Assembly: GCA_026874595.1 (NCBI GenBank)
Contig: CM049309.1
Span: 1,774,076 to 1,838,075 of the forward strand
Length of the DNA: 64,000 bases
Direction of reading: 5' to 3'
Origin: Sipunculus nudus
Lineage: Eukaryota; Annelida; Sipuncula; Golfingiida; Sipunculidae
A program made the position numbers and the translations under genes. The notes below the pieces were generated by a model. The model searched no databases. It was not told the origin of the DNA and saw only the letters and a list, made by a program, of their open reading frames with translations. Positions 14,685 through 27,800 of this stretch are shown here, in pieces (the stretch's first letter is position 1; every line of letters begins with the position of its first letter).

Positions 14685-15996
14685 GAAATTTCAGATTTTA
14701 AAAGATTAAATCCTTATTAATATATGCTGTGAAAATTAAATCAACAGTGCTTACAGGGAAAAAACGTGCCATTGCCAAAGTTGGACAAAATTTAAGGTAT
14801 TGATTTTTTATTTATGCTAATAACTTGAAAAATTTGCAAAATTCAGATCTAATTTTGGGTAAACAATTGAATCTTAATTAAATAAAGTTATATTCGTGAA
14901 AAAAAGTCTCTAGGTTCAGCAATTCTCATGTTAGGTGAGTAAATATATTTCCTGATTTTTTTTGGTATGTTCATAGAAAATGTATGAAAGAATGTGAATA
15001 CTAAATATGATCAAAAACAGATCAGTGGTTTTGATATTAGGCAGCCTTGAAGTGTAACAATGGCTTTTTTTTATGGAAAACGGAGGTTTTTCCTTAATAT
15101 CTCGAAGGAACAAAGTCCTAATGACCCAATTTTCGGTATGGTAGGAGATTTTGGGGTCATCTAACATTATGCCAACAGCCTGGGGAGCATAGAGATGTGC
15201 AATGAATGACCTACAGTCATTAAAGTGGACTACTTGACAATGTAAGATACAACAAGAGCCTCCAAAAAAATTCAATAACTAGCCTAATTTTGCAGCTTTT
15301 ATTTTCAAATTTCAAATTTTAACAGATTAAATCCTTATGTGTACATGCTGTGAAAATTAAATCCACAGTACTTACAGGAAAAAAACGTGCCGTGGCCAAA
15401 GTTGGGCAAATTTAAGGTACCAATTTTATATTTTTGCCAATATTTAAAAAAAATTAACAGATTTTGATCTAATTTTTGGTATACAATTAAATTTTGATTA
15501 ATTAAAGTTGTATTACTGAAAAAAAGTCTCACCTTTAACACTTTTGGTCTTAAGTGACCAAATATCTTTCCTGATTTTTTTACAAAGTCCATTATGTTTG
15601 GGCCAATAACTTTTTTAAATTAAATAATACTGACTTAAATTCTGGCATGTACATAGGAACTATATAGAGGAATATTTATGGTAAATATGAAGAAAACCAG
15701 ATGAGTGGTTTTGATATTAGGCAGTCCTGAAGTGTAAAAATATATTTCTAATAAAAAATTGAGGTTTTTCCTTAATATCTCGAAGAAACAAAGTCCTATT
15801 TACCAAATTTCGGCATGGTAGGAGATTTTGGGGACATCTAACTGTATGCCGAATTCAGATTCATAGGTCCAATCGTGTCGAAACGTGCCAGTCTTACGGA
15901 CGGACATCCAGACGGACGGACGGACGGCAAGACAGACGGACGGACGACGGTCAATGGACCACGACTATAGCTCAGATGACATAGTCAGCTGAGCTA
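14685..15996 (+). mobile_element. Pearl-like (Helitron-related) non-autonomous element with two core repeats
   Basis: Two diverged copies of a core about 621 bp long (agattaaatcctta at 14703 and again at 15324) are followed by an ACGG-rich microsatellite at about 15895-15950. A terminal hairpin comes next: AGCTCAGATGA at 15969-15979 pairs with TCAGCTGAGCT at 15985-15995 (10 of 11 bases, 5-base loop). This order is the layout described for bivalve pearl elements. No coding capacity was seen. The left boundary is approximate. Confidence 0.7.
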
Positions 15997-18165
15997 AAAA
16001 ACAAACTCATTGCATTCTTGCATATCATATACACGCAAACTCGCACACAGATATATATAACGTTACTTCTGCAACATTTTATATACTTCCATCATAATTA
16101 GAAATTGATTGCATCTGGCATTTCATACAATAACAAACATAAGACGTTTTATTATAATCTTACATTTAGTTCCATCATAAAGTGAAACTAAAAGCAGTAA
16201 AAAGTCATCCATGATTCTGATCTCCCTTACAGATGAATTACCAAATTTGTGTGCGTTGTTTAAAACTGTCGAGATATTGAATGTATATATTATAATAACA
16301 TAAATTTTAGTTCGAAATTCCTGTGACTTTTGTGACACTGGCTTCTATCCTAAGGTATAAGTACACGGATGGGTCCACGTTTCCAATTGCAATCAAGACT
16401 AGAATTCCCGTGTTTACCATATACAGTATACTCGTTTACCGTCAGTCCATCGGGTTTGTTGTGTACATGAGTTGTATTGATTCTCATTTGCCCGTTCCTT
16501 TTATTGCATTTTTGTACTGAGCTAAATTTTCCGTCAAAACTTTCTGTTATATCAATTTTAAAGAGCTTTGAGTTTACCGCTTTGTATACAGGAAAACGAC
16601 ATCTAAACAAGGAGCTCATCAATTTTGAATCGGCAAAACGCCAAGTCGATTCATGAGAGACGAAGAAAATAAAGACATATTTTACTCCGGTTGATACTTA
16701 CTCGCCTTGATTGTTATGAACTAGTGGCCCATGGGCCTTGACGATCAACTAACTTCAACGCATTACTAATTCCCTGTTAAACTGTTTGTATGCATCCTGA
16801 GTATGGGACATAAAGTCAGGTCAGGTGGACAAGGCAAACGAGGAAATGCGGGTTTTTTTCAACAGTCCATGTACGAATTTCGCAATAATTTCAGGATAAA
16901 TACTTAAATATATAATCAAATAAATTTATAGAACGTATCAAACAATGTTTCATGCCTTATTAAATGGTATATAAAATTTATCTTGTGGAAATGCTTGTGT
17001 ATCTCATTAGTACTGTAACGTTTTAATATAAACATATATTGGATAGTTATGAATATAAATGTTTATATAGAAAACTTGAGCAAGGATACAACCGTGGCTA
17101 AAGGCTGCAGTATTTTAAGTACAGAGTTCATGAACTTAGTCAAATCGTCCACCCCAAAGAGCATCATATACACTTGTCTGCTGGGATATTTGGCCTGAAG
17201 GCGAAAACTCTCTCTCTTCAGAAGGATTACGTGTCCCCAAAATAACACAATCTTTGCTGGAGTTAAACCACTGAAATATCAGTCTTTCCCAAAATAAAAT
17301 AGCCAAAAAGACGCCTCTTTCCCGAATTACCCTTTATGAAATTACATGTGACCTCAACCGGAGTAAACTCAATGAAAACGACGTCCTTCTGGGCCAAGCG
17401 TCCCCATATACATGCATATAAAGATGTTCGTCTGTTGTCATGGTTTTATTTTATTTCAGACACGTTGGTGCTGGCTGTACCTTAAACACCGGACCAGGAT
17501 TCTCGAAATTATAGAAACTTTCCACTAGAACATGGTCACCGGTAGGGCGAATAATTTATCGGTCGTCCAAGAATTTAACCTGACCGCACTTTTTTATTCT
17601 AAAATATTTAAATATATAAATACAAATATAATCTATTACATGGATTTGTACCAAATTAACTATTTGTATAAATAAATTAAAAACTGTTTATGCAGATAGA
17701 AACAATATTTATGTAATCATTCTCTTTTTAATCATACTAAATTGCCATTTAGAAGTGAATGGAAAATTAATGTTTTTACACTTTCAGTGTTTTCTAAGAA
17801 GCATTCTAACAAGGATATCCAAGATCGACTAATAGGGTTACTACAAAAAAAGTCAATGAAGTTTTGCTGGCACTAGGAAGATTTAACCGGACCTTCACGA
17901 AAATGTCAACAATACCGGCTAATTTCGAGCCCAGAGTACATAAGGTTATTTTTTTTATCCTATTCCCGAAATTTGCTGATGGCGATATCAGAAATACTAT
18001 CTGAGAATTACATCTGGGTTCTTCCTTTTATTAGTAGTGTATCTCAGTGTACACTTTCAGTGAAAAACTATTTAAATCCATCGGTAAAATTTGGCGTTTG
18101 AGATAAAGCTGGTTCAGGGCAGAGCTCAAATGATTAAAAATAATAAAGCAAAACAAAAACTTCAT
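15997..18165. other. Intergenic stretch downstream of the gene
   Basis: No gene was seen. A diverged palindrome, GGCCCATGGGCC, at 16726-16737 resembles the pearl-like 5' motif. Confidence 0.5.
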
Positions 18166-18808
18166 AAAAATGAAAGTTAGAACAGATTTATTCCCATAAC
18201 GTCACAGCAGTACACCAGTAACAACACGAAAACAGTGGACACGTGCTTTGAACAGCTGTGGAGCTTCGTACACCTATACACGTCCACATGGGGATTCGAA
18301 CTCGCATCTTTTAGGTATAATTATACCTCTGATTGTACAACATTTACATGAGTATGAAAAATAAATGGCATTCAACACCGCTGATACAAATATACATCAC
18401 TTTTGCAAACCACATCTAAAAGTTTCAATACTTCACACCTGATTTTGTCAAATATAGTCAGATAAATCCGCATATACAAAATAGTGAATTTCAAAAATGT
18501 GATTATGATTTAAGATATTATTTACAGAAAAATGCACAAGACCCAAATCGCACTCTCTCAAAGACAACAACACGATACCGAAAATAACAACGCATGTGTA
18601 ATATAAGAATTGTATGGAAAAATTTCATAAAAAGTCCTATTATTTATATCAAAATTGTCAATATGTAGCAGTATGAAATACATAAAAATATTCAAATTTT
18701 GGCGCAAAAATGTATAACCATGACAGAAAATAGGGAAGTATGATAAAGCATGTTCTGTACAACTTCCGGTCACAACCGCTCTATTGGAGTCACGTGATCT
18801 GCCTGAGC
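18166..18808 (-). promoter_or_regulatory. Probable 3' UTR with AATAAA poly(A) signal
   Basis: Downstream of the stop codon, the first perfect AATAAA I found on the minus strand is at 18192-18187. Cleavage shortly after it would give a 3' UTR of about 640 bases. This end point is inferred; transcript data would settle it. Confidence 0.45.
18240..18365 (-). repeat. Possible tRNA-derived SINE remnant in the 3' UTR
   Basis: On the minus strand a B-box-like GCGAGTTCGAATCCCC lies about 35 bases after an A-box-like stretch. The T arm does not pair properly, so this is not a functional tRNA. Confidence 0.3.
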
Positions 18809-18899
18809 TTAAACAGTTTCATGGTCTGCGTTGGGTATATTTTCTTCCAACCACAAGCTGATTTCTTCGCTCTTTTTATTGACCCACTCGATGTTTGCC
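18809..18899 (-). CDS. Exon 21: C-terminal [18 protein letters not shown] and stop
   Basis: The acceptor is tcttcag|G. The exon encodes [20 protein letters not shown] then IPNADHETV and a TAA at 18811-18809. N..W.......I..WL is the usual final helix of M1 aminopeptidases, so the protein ends where expected. Confidence 0.94.
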
Positions 18900-21800
18900 C
18901 TGAAGAAAAAAACAGGTGAAAAGATAACACTGATCAGTTTAATGTTGATGTATATTAAAACGTATGCCATATCAAAGGCACTTGAATTGCTATTAGTGTA
19001 GATTTCGGTAAGATTTGTCACTTTTCTGGGTCATTCCTTATTTCTATTACTTATCTGACATTTTTCTAGCGTTTTCACAACACTATATGGTCCATCTCTT
19101 TATTGTTTACTTAATATTTGGGATATAACAGATGGTGACACCGCTGACGTAACAACGGTTCAGCCAATCTCGCACATCCTTCAAATTTAGCCCGAAACCG
19201 ATGGGACATGTCTGTCGGACCTAACGACGGGGGCTTCTTGCCTTCCTATCCCAAATATTAAGTAAATTACTATATGGACAACATAGTGTGAAAAAAAGTG
19301 AGGAAAAGTCAGTTGATAGGTATAAGGAAATGACCCAGAAAAGTAACAAATCTAACCAAAATCTACACTAATAGCAATTCAAGCGTCTGTGGCCATGTAT
19401 AAACTTCTTATGATATTACGCAAACTTTGTAAAGAAAAACAAAACAAAAAATAAATGTCCGTCCTTTAACCAAATAAAGCTTGCAAACTGAATTTTTTAA
19501 AAGTTTAGGTTAGGGAATGTTCAGTGTTTTTTTTATTTCATTTTTTTCGAAGTCTTTTCGAGGTATTTTCAGGGCGTTAATAGAGATTTTCAATGTTTTA
19601 TTGCCAAAATTCAATTATCTCACATGATTCTCCGTTCAACATTTTATAAATGTTCAGTACGTGAACAGTATTTACAAATAAGCAAAACAAAATAATTCCT
19701 ACTGGACAAAATATCATTCTAATAGAAATCATAATATTGCGTATACAAGCGTCAGCAGTTGTGGTTATGCGTTTCTGTATTAATTGTTTCTCTTGGCTTC
19801 CTATAACCTTTAAATTTAAGGTTTTTAGGCCCAAAAAAAATAAAAATGTATGGTTCTCAGGCACTTGTTTTCAGAAATCAATGCGGGTGGGCGGTATTTT
19901 AATTTTTATTTTTTTGTTGTATGTTTTGATATAAATGTCATATGATCAGGGAAAGCATGATAATAACAGTTTTTTTCTAATAAACTGGTAAAAACACTAC
20001 ATAACAAAGGAAAACGTATAAAAATTGAATTATTTTATCTCTTTTTAGGATGAAAACCAAAATAAAAATGTTTGATGCGGGGGTTAAAATTGATGTGGGC
20101 GGTGCCTGAGAACCATACCTTTTATTTTTTTTTTTGTTGGCCTTACAAATGAACATACTTGAATATACGAGAACTTTTGAGCATGTAGGAACCCTGGTTG
20201 TTATATCAATGGCAGTGGAATAAATAGCAATATTTTATTGGACATAGATAAGTAAAAATTTACTTTCACTATTGACTGATAGTTGGTCAGTGTTCACTCA
20301 CTTTATCAGAGCCAGCGAGTTCTCTGTTGCCTTACTGGCGACCCCTGCCGGCGGGTGCTCCTTGTACAGTGAATCCAACTGCAGAACCAATGCAAAAAAC
20401 AAAACAGAATGATTATAATTTCGAACAGAAAAATACGCAGTAATACAAAATATTCTTTCGATTACTCTCAGCCAGTCTGTAGCTGTCATATTCATGTTTA
20501 TCTTATTTTAACGAAAGTTCAAAAGTAATCTCATTTCTAAAGACCAGCCAATAATATCAGGGCCTTGCTGTTCGTCCGTCATGGGTCGGGTCCAGGGGCC
20601 CAGGAGCTCGTGTGATTTAAGGTCTGAATGAGGTAAATTTACTAACTTTTGGTAAATTTTTAATAAACTCTGATTTCAAGATGACATATTGATTCAAGTA
20701 GTAACCCTGGCAAGATATCTGAATGATCCCCCCCCCCAAAAAAAAAAAAAATTCAGGTATCTCACTAATAATATTTTCTGTTGCCAAAAATCTTTAAGTT
20801 ACGATTCAATCAGGTTAATCTTACTAGATGACAGGCCTGTTATTAGGAATATGCATTACTTATCCTATATTTTGAAATATTTTCGACGTTTGGTACAAAT
20901 TAACTCATGCGCATTTAAGTATGTCACATATTAGCAAATCTTGCTTTTTAAAATTGTCATGTGTAAACTTGAAATAGTTATTTCATGTACAGCATTATCT
21001 TAATTTATATATTCCAGAAAGAATTATAATTTCTTAAATCCGATTTTGCATCATTCATATGATTTATTAGCCAACTAAAATTAACTGTTCTATCATTTTC
21101 CAGATGTGAAGGTTGGTAAAGATCAACTCTGCTCATTTCTAGGCTGAAAGATCCAAAGGGAAATAAAGTATTAAATTATAATATTTTTTTCTTCACTGAC
21201 CTGTTCGTACTGCAGCTGTGTGTGGATTAATGATGTGGTTGCGTATATGACGTCACGTAGCAAAAACACATCTACGCCGAATCTAAAACAATCATATAAA
21301 ATGTTATTTATTAGAAACATTTATGTAAAAAAATAGCTTGAACGTGCCATCATTAACATTTCCGTCATTTAGGAACACATAGGAACATTTTTATTATACA
21401 ATTATTTTATAGAATACTTACTTTTCGTTGATCTCCTTCCAGTTGGTTAACACAAATTGTAGCGCCACCATACGACTGAGCGGAGTACTAGCAAAGTACC
21501 GGAATACATTGCGGACATCCTGCATGCGGATCTTTGAATCGTCCAGTGTCCAGCGAGCATACCTGAAAACGTATATAAAGAGTGATAGAAAAATTTTGTT
21601 TTCTTTTGTGTGAAGTACACATTTTCTTTCTTTTGATTGAGAAGAAAATATATATTTTTTTACTTCTTGGCATTGTAGGGGTATACATAGAGCATAATGT
21701 AAAATACCATTTCTCTCCTCTCCATTTTGATGCTGATAGCCATGATTGTTTAACTAAATATATGGGACAAAACAACACGGGGATCATGTTTGTGTGTATG

Positions 21801-24800
21801 TGTGGGCTATGAGGAGGTTTGGTTTTTGAGCGTGGTATGTCCACATGACTTACCGCCAGAGAAGCCACGGTTTCTGTGTGTGAGCCAGAGCTTCCATCAT
21901 CAGACCAGTCCTGGAGACAACTTCAGAATGCTGCGTCTTGTTCCAAACATAGTCCCACTCCTTCTCTCCGCCATTGGCGACTCCGACGGCGTAAATAACG
22001 CCTTTAAAGTCTTCCAACACATTAGGACTGAAAACAGAACCATCCTGACATCGTCCAAAGTTTAGCAATAAGTAAAAAAAAGTTTTGTACTCAAGCATTT
22101 TTCTTCAGAAATTGGTGCAGAAGGTTGAGGTTTTTATTTAACATTTAGTATATCTTTTTGATGAAAATTTAAAATGATCGGGGACAACATCATAATAACA
22201 GAATTTTATGCAAATAGTAAAAACATATTATACAATATTTTATCAAAATGTTATCATTCTATTTTCTTAAAATAAATGTTATAGCAGCTAGAGCTTAAAA
22301 TCGGTAAAATCTACTGAAAATCAATTTGTTGTTAGGGGGCAAATATTGATGCACTCAGTGCCTGAGAAACCAACCTTTTCTATGTAATTGTAATCAGATT
22401 TCTTTTACATCAATCAGCTAGTGAAAAAAATGAGAGAATAATGGAGAAAATGTAAAAATGGAGAATAATTTTATTTCAATCTAAAATTTTAACATATGTG
22501 GTGCCTTTGCAGGATTTATTATACTTTGTTAAGCATGCATTATGGAAACTAACATGTTACTTTTATTAAGTACAAAATAAAATAATGTAAACTCCAATGC
22601 TTTAAGAAAAAAACACTCAATACCGGTGCTCATCCCTCGTCCACCAATCCCTGGCCACCCACCTTTGGTCATCCCTCATCCATCCATCCCTGACCACCCA
22701 CCTGTGCTTATCCACCAATCCCTGATCCCCCATCTGTGCTCATCTCTTATCCACCCATCTGTGACCACCCACCTGTGTGAACGTGTCATCCAATTCTGAA
22801 ACTCCTCTTCTGCTTCCTCTACAGGCCTTTTCATCCCCACGGAGGTTGCTGCTTGGAACATCAGCTTCTTCAGAAGACTTAGAAGGGACATACACACATT
22901 ATCAAGTAAACAGTCACTAGAAGCCACCATCTGTAGCACATAGGTTAGTCAAATTCTCAACAATTGTAGCTTTTCACCGTATCACACGGTCATCAACAGC
23001 AGACCAGGTGCTGATCATGACCGTGTAATACAGATAGATAGCTACAGCTAAGTACAATGTAAGTCCCCGAGTTGAGGATTTTACTAACCTTTATGGAATC
23101 TCAAGAGATACGATCCAACATATATTAGTTTCATCTGCAGCATCATTCTTACTCATCTTCTGAGATTGCATAGCTACAGCTGTCATATTTTATATTTCAT
23201 TTTCACTTATAAATCGTCCTTGCTTGATAAAATATATTTCTTATATGCCTTTTGAACACAATGAATGTCCTTTCTGGTTTGAAACCGACAATAAATAAAA
23301 TAGTTTGTACTCTAACCAGCAGGTGGCACCACATCAATGAAACTTCATAAACATCTGACAAATCACTGAATTATTGAACAAATATGTATATGCTATGTCA
23401 AATGTTGTAAAATTCAATGAATTAGTATATGAATATTGTATTTTATTTAACCCTTTACTGTTTACATTTATTTTAGATTTCCGACAAATTCTGACACTAT
23501 TTATATTTACAGGAACAGCCATATCTGTTCAAGCTTTTTTTGTATCTTTATCAAATTTTCAACAGTTCCCACTAAGAGGGTTTGCTGAAGATTATTGAAA
23601 ATCATTGAAACTTAGAAATAATATGCAATATTTTTGTCCTGAAAGAATCTATACATATCATGGCATTCTAGTTGCCCATTTTGAGTGCTCTTTAGTGGCT
23701 TGTAAACAGTAAAGGGTTAATGGTCCTTAATGTATTTTTAATGCTCACCAAGGCCTGTTTCAGTGGTAATATATTGAAATAAATTATATTTATAACATTT
23801 TTTTTTTCATTTACAAGATTGATGAAAATCCCCTAACATGAGCTGAATAAACCTAATTGTGTTGTAATTGTTAAAACTCTGAAGGTCTATGCAAAACATT
23901 CAAGATTGGCAAGGTCATGAAATGGGCAGTGGTTAGTTTCATAAACCAGATATAAGGTATGAAATGCACAATATATAAATGGATCGGATAAAGTCTATTA
24001 TATATGATATATTAGTGTACTTTTTCTTCAAGGATATACCTGAAATTAATTCTAATGAGGAGGGTACGCCATACATTTTTTTTTTTAGAAATATGTGAAC
24101 AGGTATATGCATGTTATTTCAGTCTGGTATTAAACATGGTCACCTGAGCTTAAGCCTAAGTCACACTTTAATGGATCTCATTGTCATGGCTCATCGTGGG
24201 TTGGCTGCAAATCTATCTAACAAAATATTATAAATTAAAATTTAATAATTTAATAATTCACTGCTATCAACTCTGAATTTCTCTTTATTAAAGGCCATAA
24301 AACGAGCACCCACTAAGCTGTCACCTTGAGAATCAGCTAGTGTGGGGTTCTAAAACCAATGGACTAGAGCACTCAAGCATCATGTTTACTTTTCTTTATA
24401 TTTTAAGACATATTTTCATCAGGATTTATCTATTCAATAGAAAACAATTACACATGACTTGATTAATTTTACCCACATTCTGTTCAGATCCTCATTGTTG
24501 CTGTCTGGGTACTCAGTCGGCATCTTAGTGAACCCATAGTCCCTCAACAAATTGTACAGATGTTTCTGAAAAACAACAACAAATTCTTAACTTTAATTTA
24601 ACTTCTCCTCTGACTTTTTTAGACTAGTCTTTTGTCCATAAGTATTTTTTTGGGACAAATATAGAAGGAATTCATCTGTCAGTGTTCAATAAAAGAGCAA
24701 CAGATATATTAAGGTCCATTCAAATAAAACTGAGTGGCAACATCTTATCATATAAATACTGTTGGGACCAGTGTTTTGTCCATAATAGTTCAGGCAGAAG

Positions 24801-27800
24801 TTGAAAGTCCTTTAAATGTAATATTAAGATTGACATCTCATCTGTTCATAAATGAGGTGTCCATTTTAGACTGTTGAAAGCAATCAGAGGTTTTGTGTCC
24901 TGTATTTGTTTTTCAGTCTGTGCAGTGTCATAGATATTCAACTATTTTTCAACAACTTTGTCTGCCATGGGAAATGGAAAATTCTCATAGTCATGTCCTT
25001 GACAATTAGGTCAAGGTAAAAAAAATTAAGTGTTAAATAAAAAATCTGTTATGAAATATACATGACCAAAGATAAGTCTTGGAAAACCTTCCATAGACCA
25101 GTTGGACCAAAATATCTTAAATACTTAATAAATAATTTATAAATAAACCCAAAATATATTTATACAAATAAACTAACCAAATCCTATAAGCCTTCCCCGA
25201 TTACCAAGGTCAGACAAGGTGAACATGTCTTACCTGTAGAAGACCATAAGAATCGCTGGTTGCCAGCATGCCCTGGAGGAAGCCCCAGCAGTCCAGAAAG
25301 GCCTTCCATGGTGCATATTCTTTTTCCTTCTTTAGATATGAGGTGATATTGAGTGCTATTTTATAGTGAAGCAGATCAGCTCTGTAAAGGTAAAACATGT
25401 ATTAGACCTAGTCAAAGACTGCACATTTCCCATTCCCCATTCCCTAAAACTAAGACCTCACAAGGATATTTTTTTCATGATTTTCCTTTTTCCAATGTTT
25501 CACATGTGTGTTTTTGTGATCTCACCATGCACAAAGCCTATACAGACTTTATTAGTGTACAGATTTTTTTTATGAGGGCAGGACAAGAATGAATCAATGT
25601 TTTGTGTTTTTGAAATGCATACAAATTCTTAACACTTGATGATTTGAATGGTTAAGAAATTATTGTTAACATTGTTAACAATCACTCAGTTACTTGGAAA
25701 TATCACTGCATATTTAGGCTACACCAGGAGTTCTATAACAGCCTTAAGTTCTTGAAAATTCCCCATAACGGATTCGTAATAGAACATGAACTTAATTCTC
25801 TACAATTCTCATGTAACAATACAGTAACTAAAGCACATGTTTGTATCCTTTCGGCAAAGTGGTTAAAATTCCACTTATCTTGTCTAAATTTGTGAATCTA
25901 AAAGAAAAACTGAATTAATTTCATGCTCTGTATTCGAAAATCTCGTCCCAGTGCTTAGAACTTTTTATTTAGTTTATTTAGTGAGGCCTTATTAACAATT
26001 CCTGCAGTCTTATAAGGTAAGTATCAAGAATAACTTTATTGAACTCCATTTTACAAATCAGATTTATTGTTTAATAAACTGGGCCTCAGCCCAGTAACAA
26101 TTACACACGACTCATAGGATCTTCAGTTTTCTTCATGTACAATTATACCACTTTGTATATATATAAATATGTCTTCGTGAATCCATAAATATGTTATTAG
26201 TAATAAGAGTGTACTCTTTAAACATATAGAAGGTCAACCATGTTACCTGGCAAGGTTAAATGCATCACTTATAAGACCAGCACGGTTGGCAGGACTAAAT
26301 ACCTGAAGAAAAATAAACATATATATTTTTATAAAGTACACACACCGTACGTTATTATTAGCATTTTAATACTGGGCAAACAAAAATAATAAACACACAT
26401 ATATATATAGTAAAAGTTAAACATCAGATGAAATGTTTGATAACTTAAATGATAAGTGAGTTTTTATTATTAAATTTTTAATTTATAGAACATTTTATGC
26501 ACAGTGCATTGATCCAGTTTATATACTAAAGGAGAGAAATATTTAAATACTTGAAATGTGACAGTTACACAGAACTTAAAAGCATTAGCATTATGGAGAT
26601 AATGTACATTGCAAAGATTATACTCCTTCCAATTTATTATTAATTCCAATCTGCTACCTCCTCTGTTTTAAAAACAGTTTCCAGTGTGATTTTACACACA
26701 GGCTCATCACAATATCTCGGACAACTTTTAGTAAGGAGACCAAAAAGAAAAGAAAAACAAGTGGACAGGGGTGGTGAAAAGAAGAATGATTCAGGCAAAT
26801 ATTGAAAAGACAATAGTACATAAGATTGGGTAAAAGAATCATTTCCTCTGCTGATTAATCAATGTTAATTACAGATAATTACTTTATGGTCAGTCTTGAG
26901 TTGAATGATCAGTTTGTTCCACAGTTCCTCGTCATAGTTTGTTCTGAAGAAGCCGTTGTAATCAGTGTTTCCAAGGATCCATGAACTTCTTGGTACACTT
27001 ATATTTTCTGTAAACAAGATTAAGTCATCAATGTATACTCAAACCTTCAAGAGGAAATGCAAATGTGTTGGTGATTACTTAGTGGATAGGAACATCAAAT
27101 ACCATCACTATATAAATTTACTGGTATATCCTGAAATATAAGTGTCAAAGCTATTAATTAGAGATGTGATTGAAATGTGACAAACTTTTAATATATAAAT
27201 ATTACTCAAGCTTTAGCAAGTACCCTGGATTTCCTGTTTCTCTGTTTATATTGAAAAAAAGTTTATCAATTAAAGCTCAAATAATAGTCAGAGGCACTTG
27301 GCTGAATTTGAAATAATACTAAGGCTATCATTGTAATCAGTAATGTTGAAAAAATACATGACTGAAACAATATATTGAACAATATAATATACTTGACAAA
27401 ATCAGGTTAAGAACAATACAAATAATACTAAATGACTATTATTAACATTAATTAAGAAATACTAAAACAAATGCCGCAAAATATACAAATGCCTCCAATG
27501 CTTCCTTAATTTTCTTTTTAATTCTGTTTTTTTCATAATTCTTTTAAATTTTTTGGGGGGGAGGTAACCATCTCCTTTTTGTTATGCTTGCTTGCCGTAC
27601 AACTGCAGAATTTCGTTCAGGTTAAAGACTATGTGACAGGGGTTTACATGGGATAATCCTGGCATCACCCAGGCTCTGTGTACCACCCTACAGGTCCTAG
27701 GTGTGTCCTCCCTATTGCTGGGTCATAACATTCAGGAACCCCTGAAAGGCGCACTCATATTTGTGAGTGAAAAATAAGCTGTCAGCATTTTTGTTATACA

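Larger units (their letters stand above)
24566..27007. other. Introns 12-14 region between exons, no further features
   Basis: Apart from exons 12, 13 and 14 this AT-rich sequence shows only short simple repeats (for example TA at about 26158 and 26399). No additional exon was recognised. Confidence 0.5.

Noticed and set aside
18240-18365. Functional tRNA gene
   Set aside because: It has a B-box-like sequence, but the T arm does not pair and no full cloverleaf is present.
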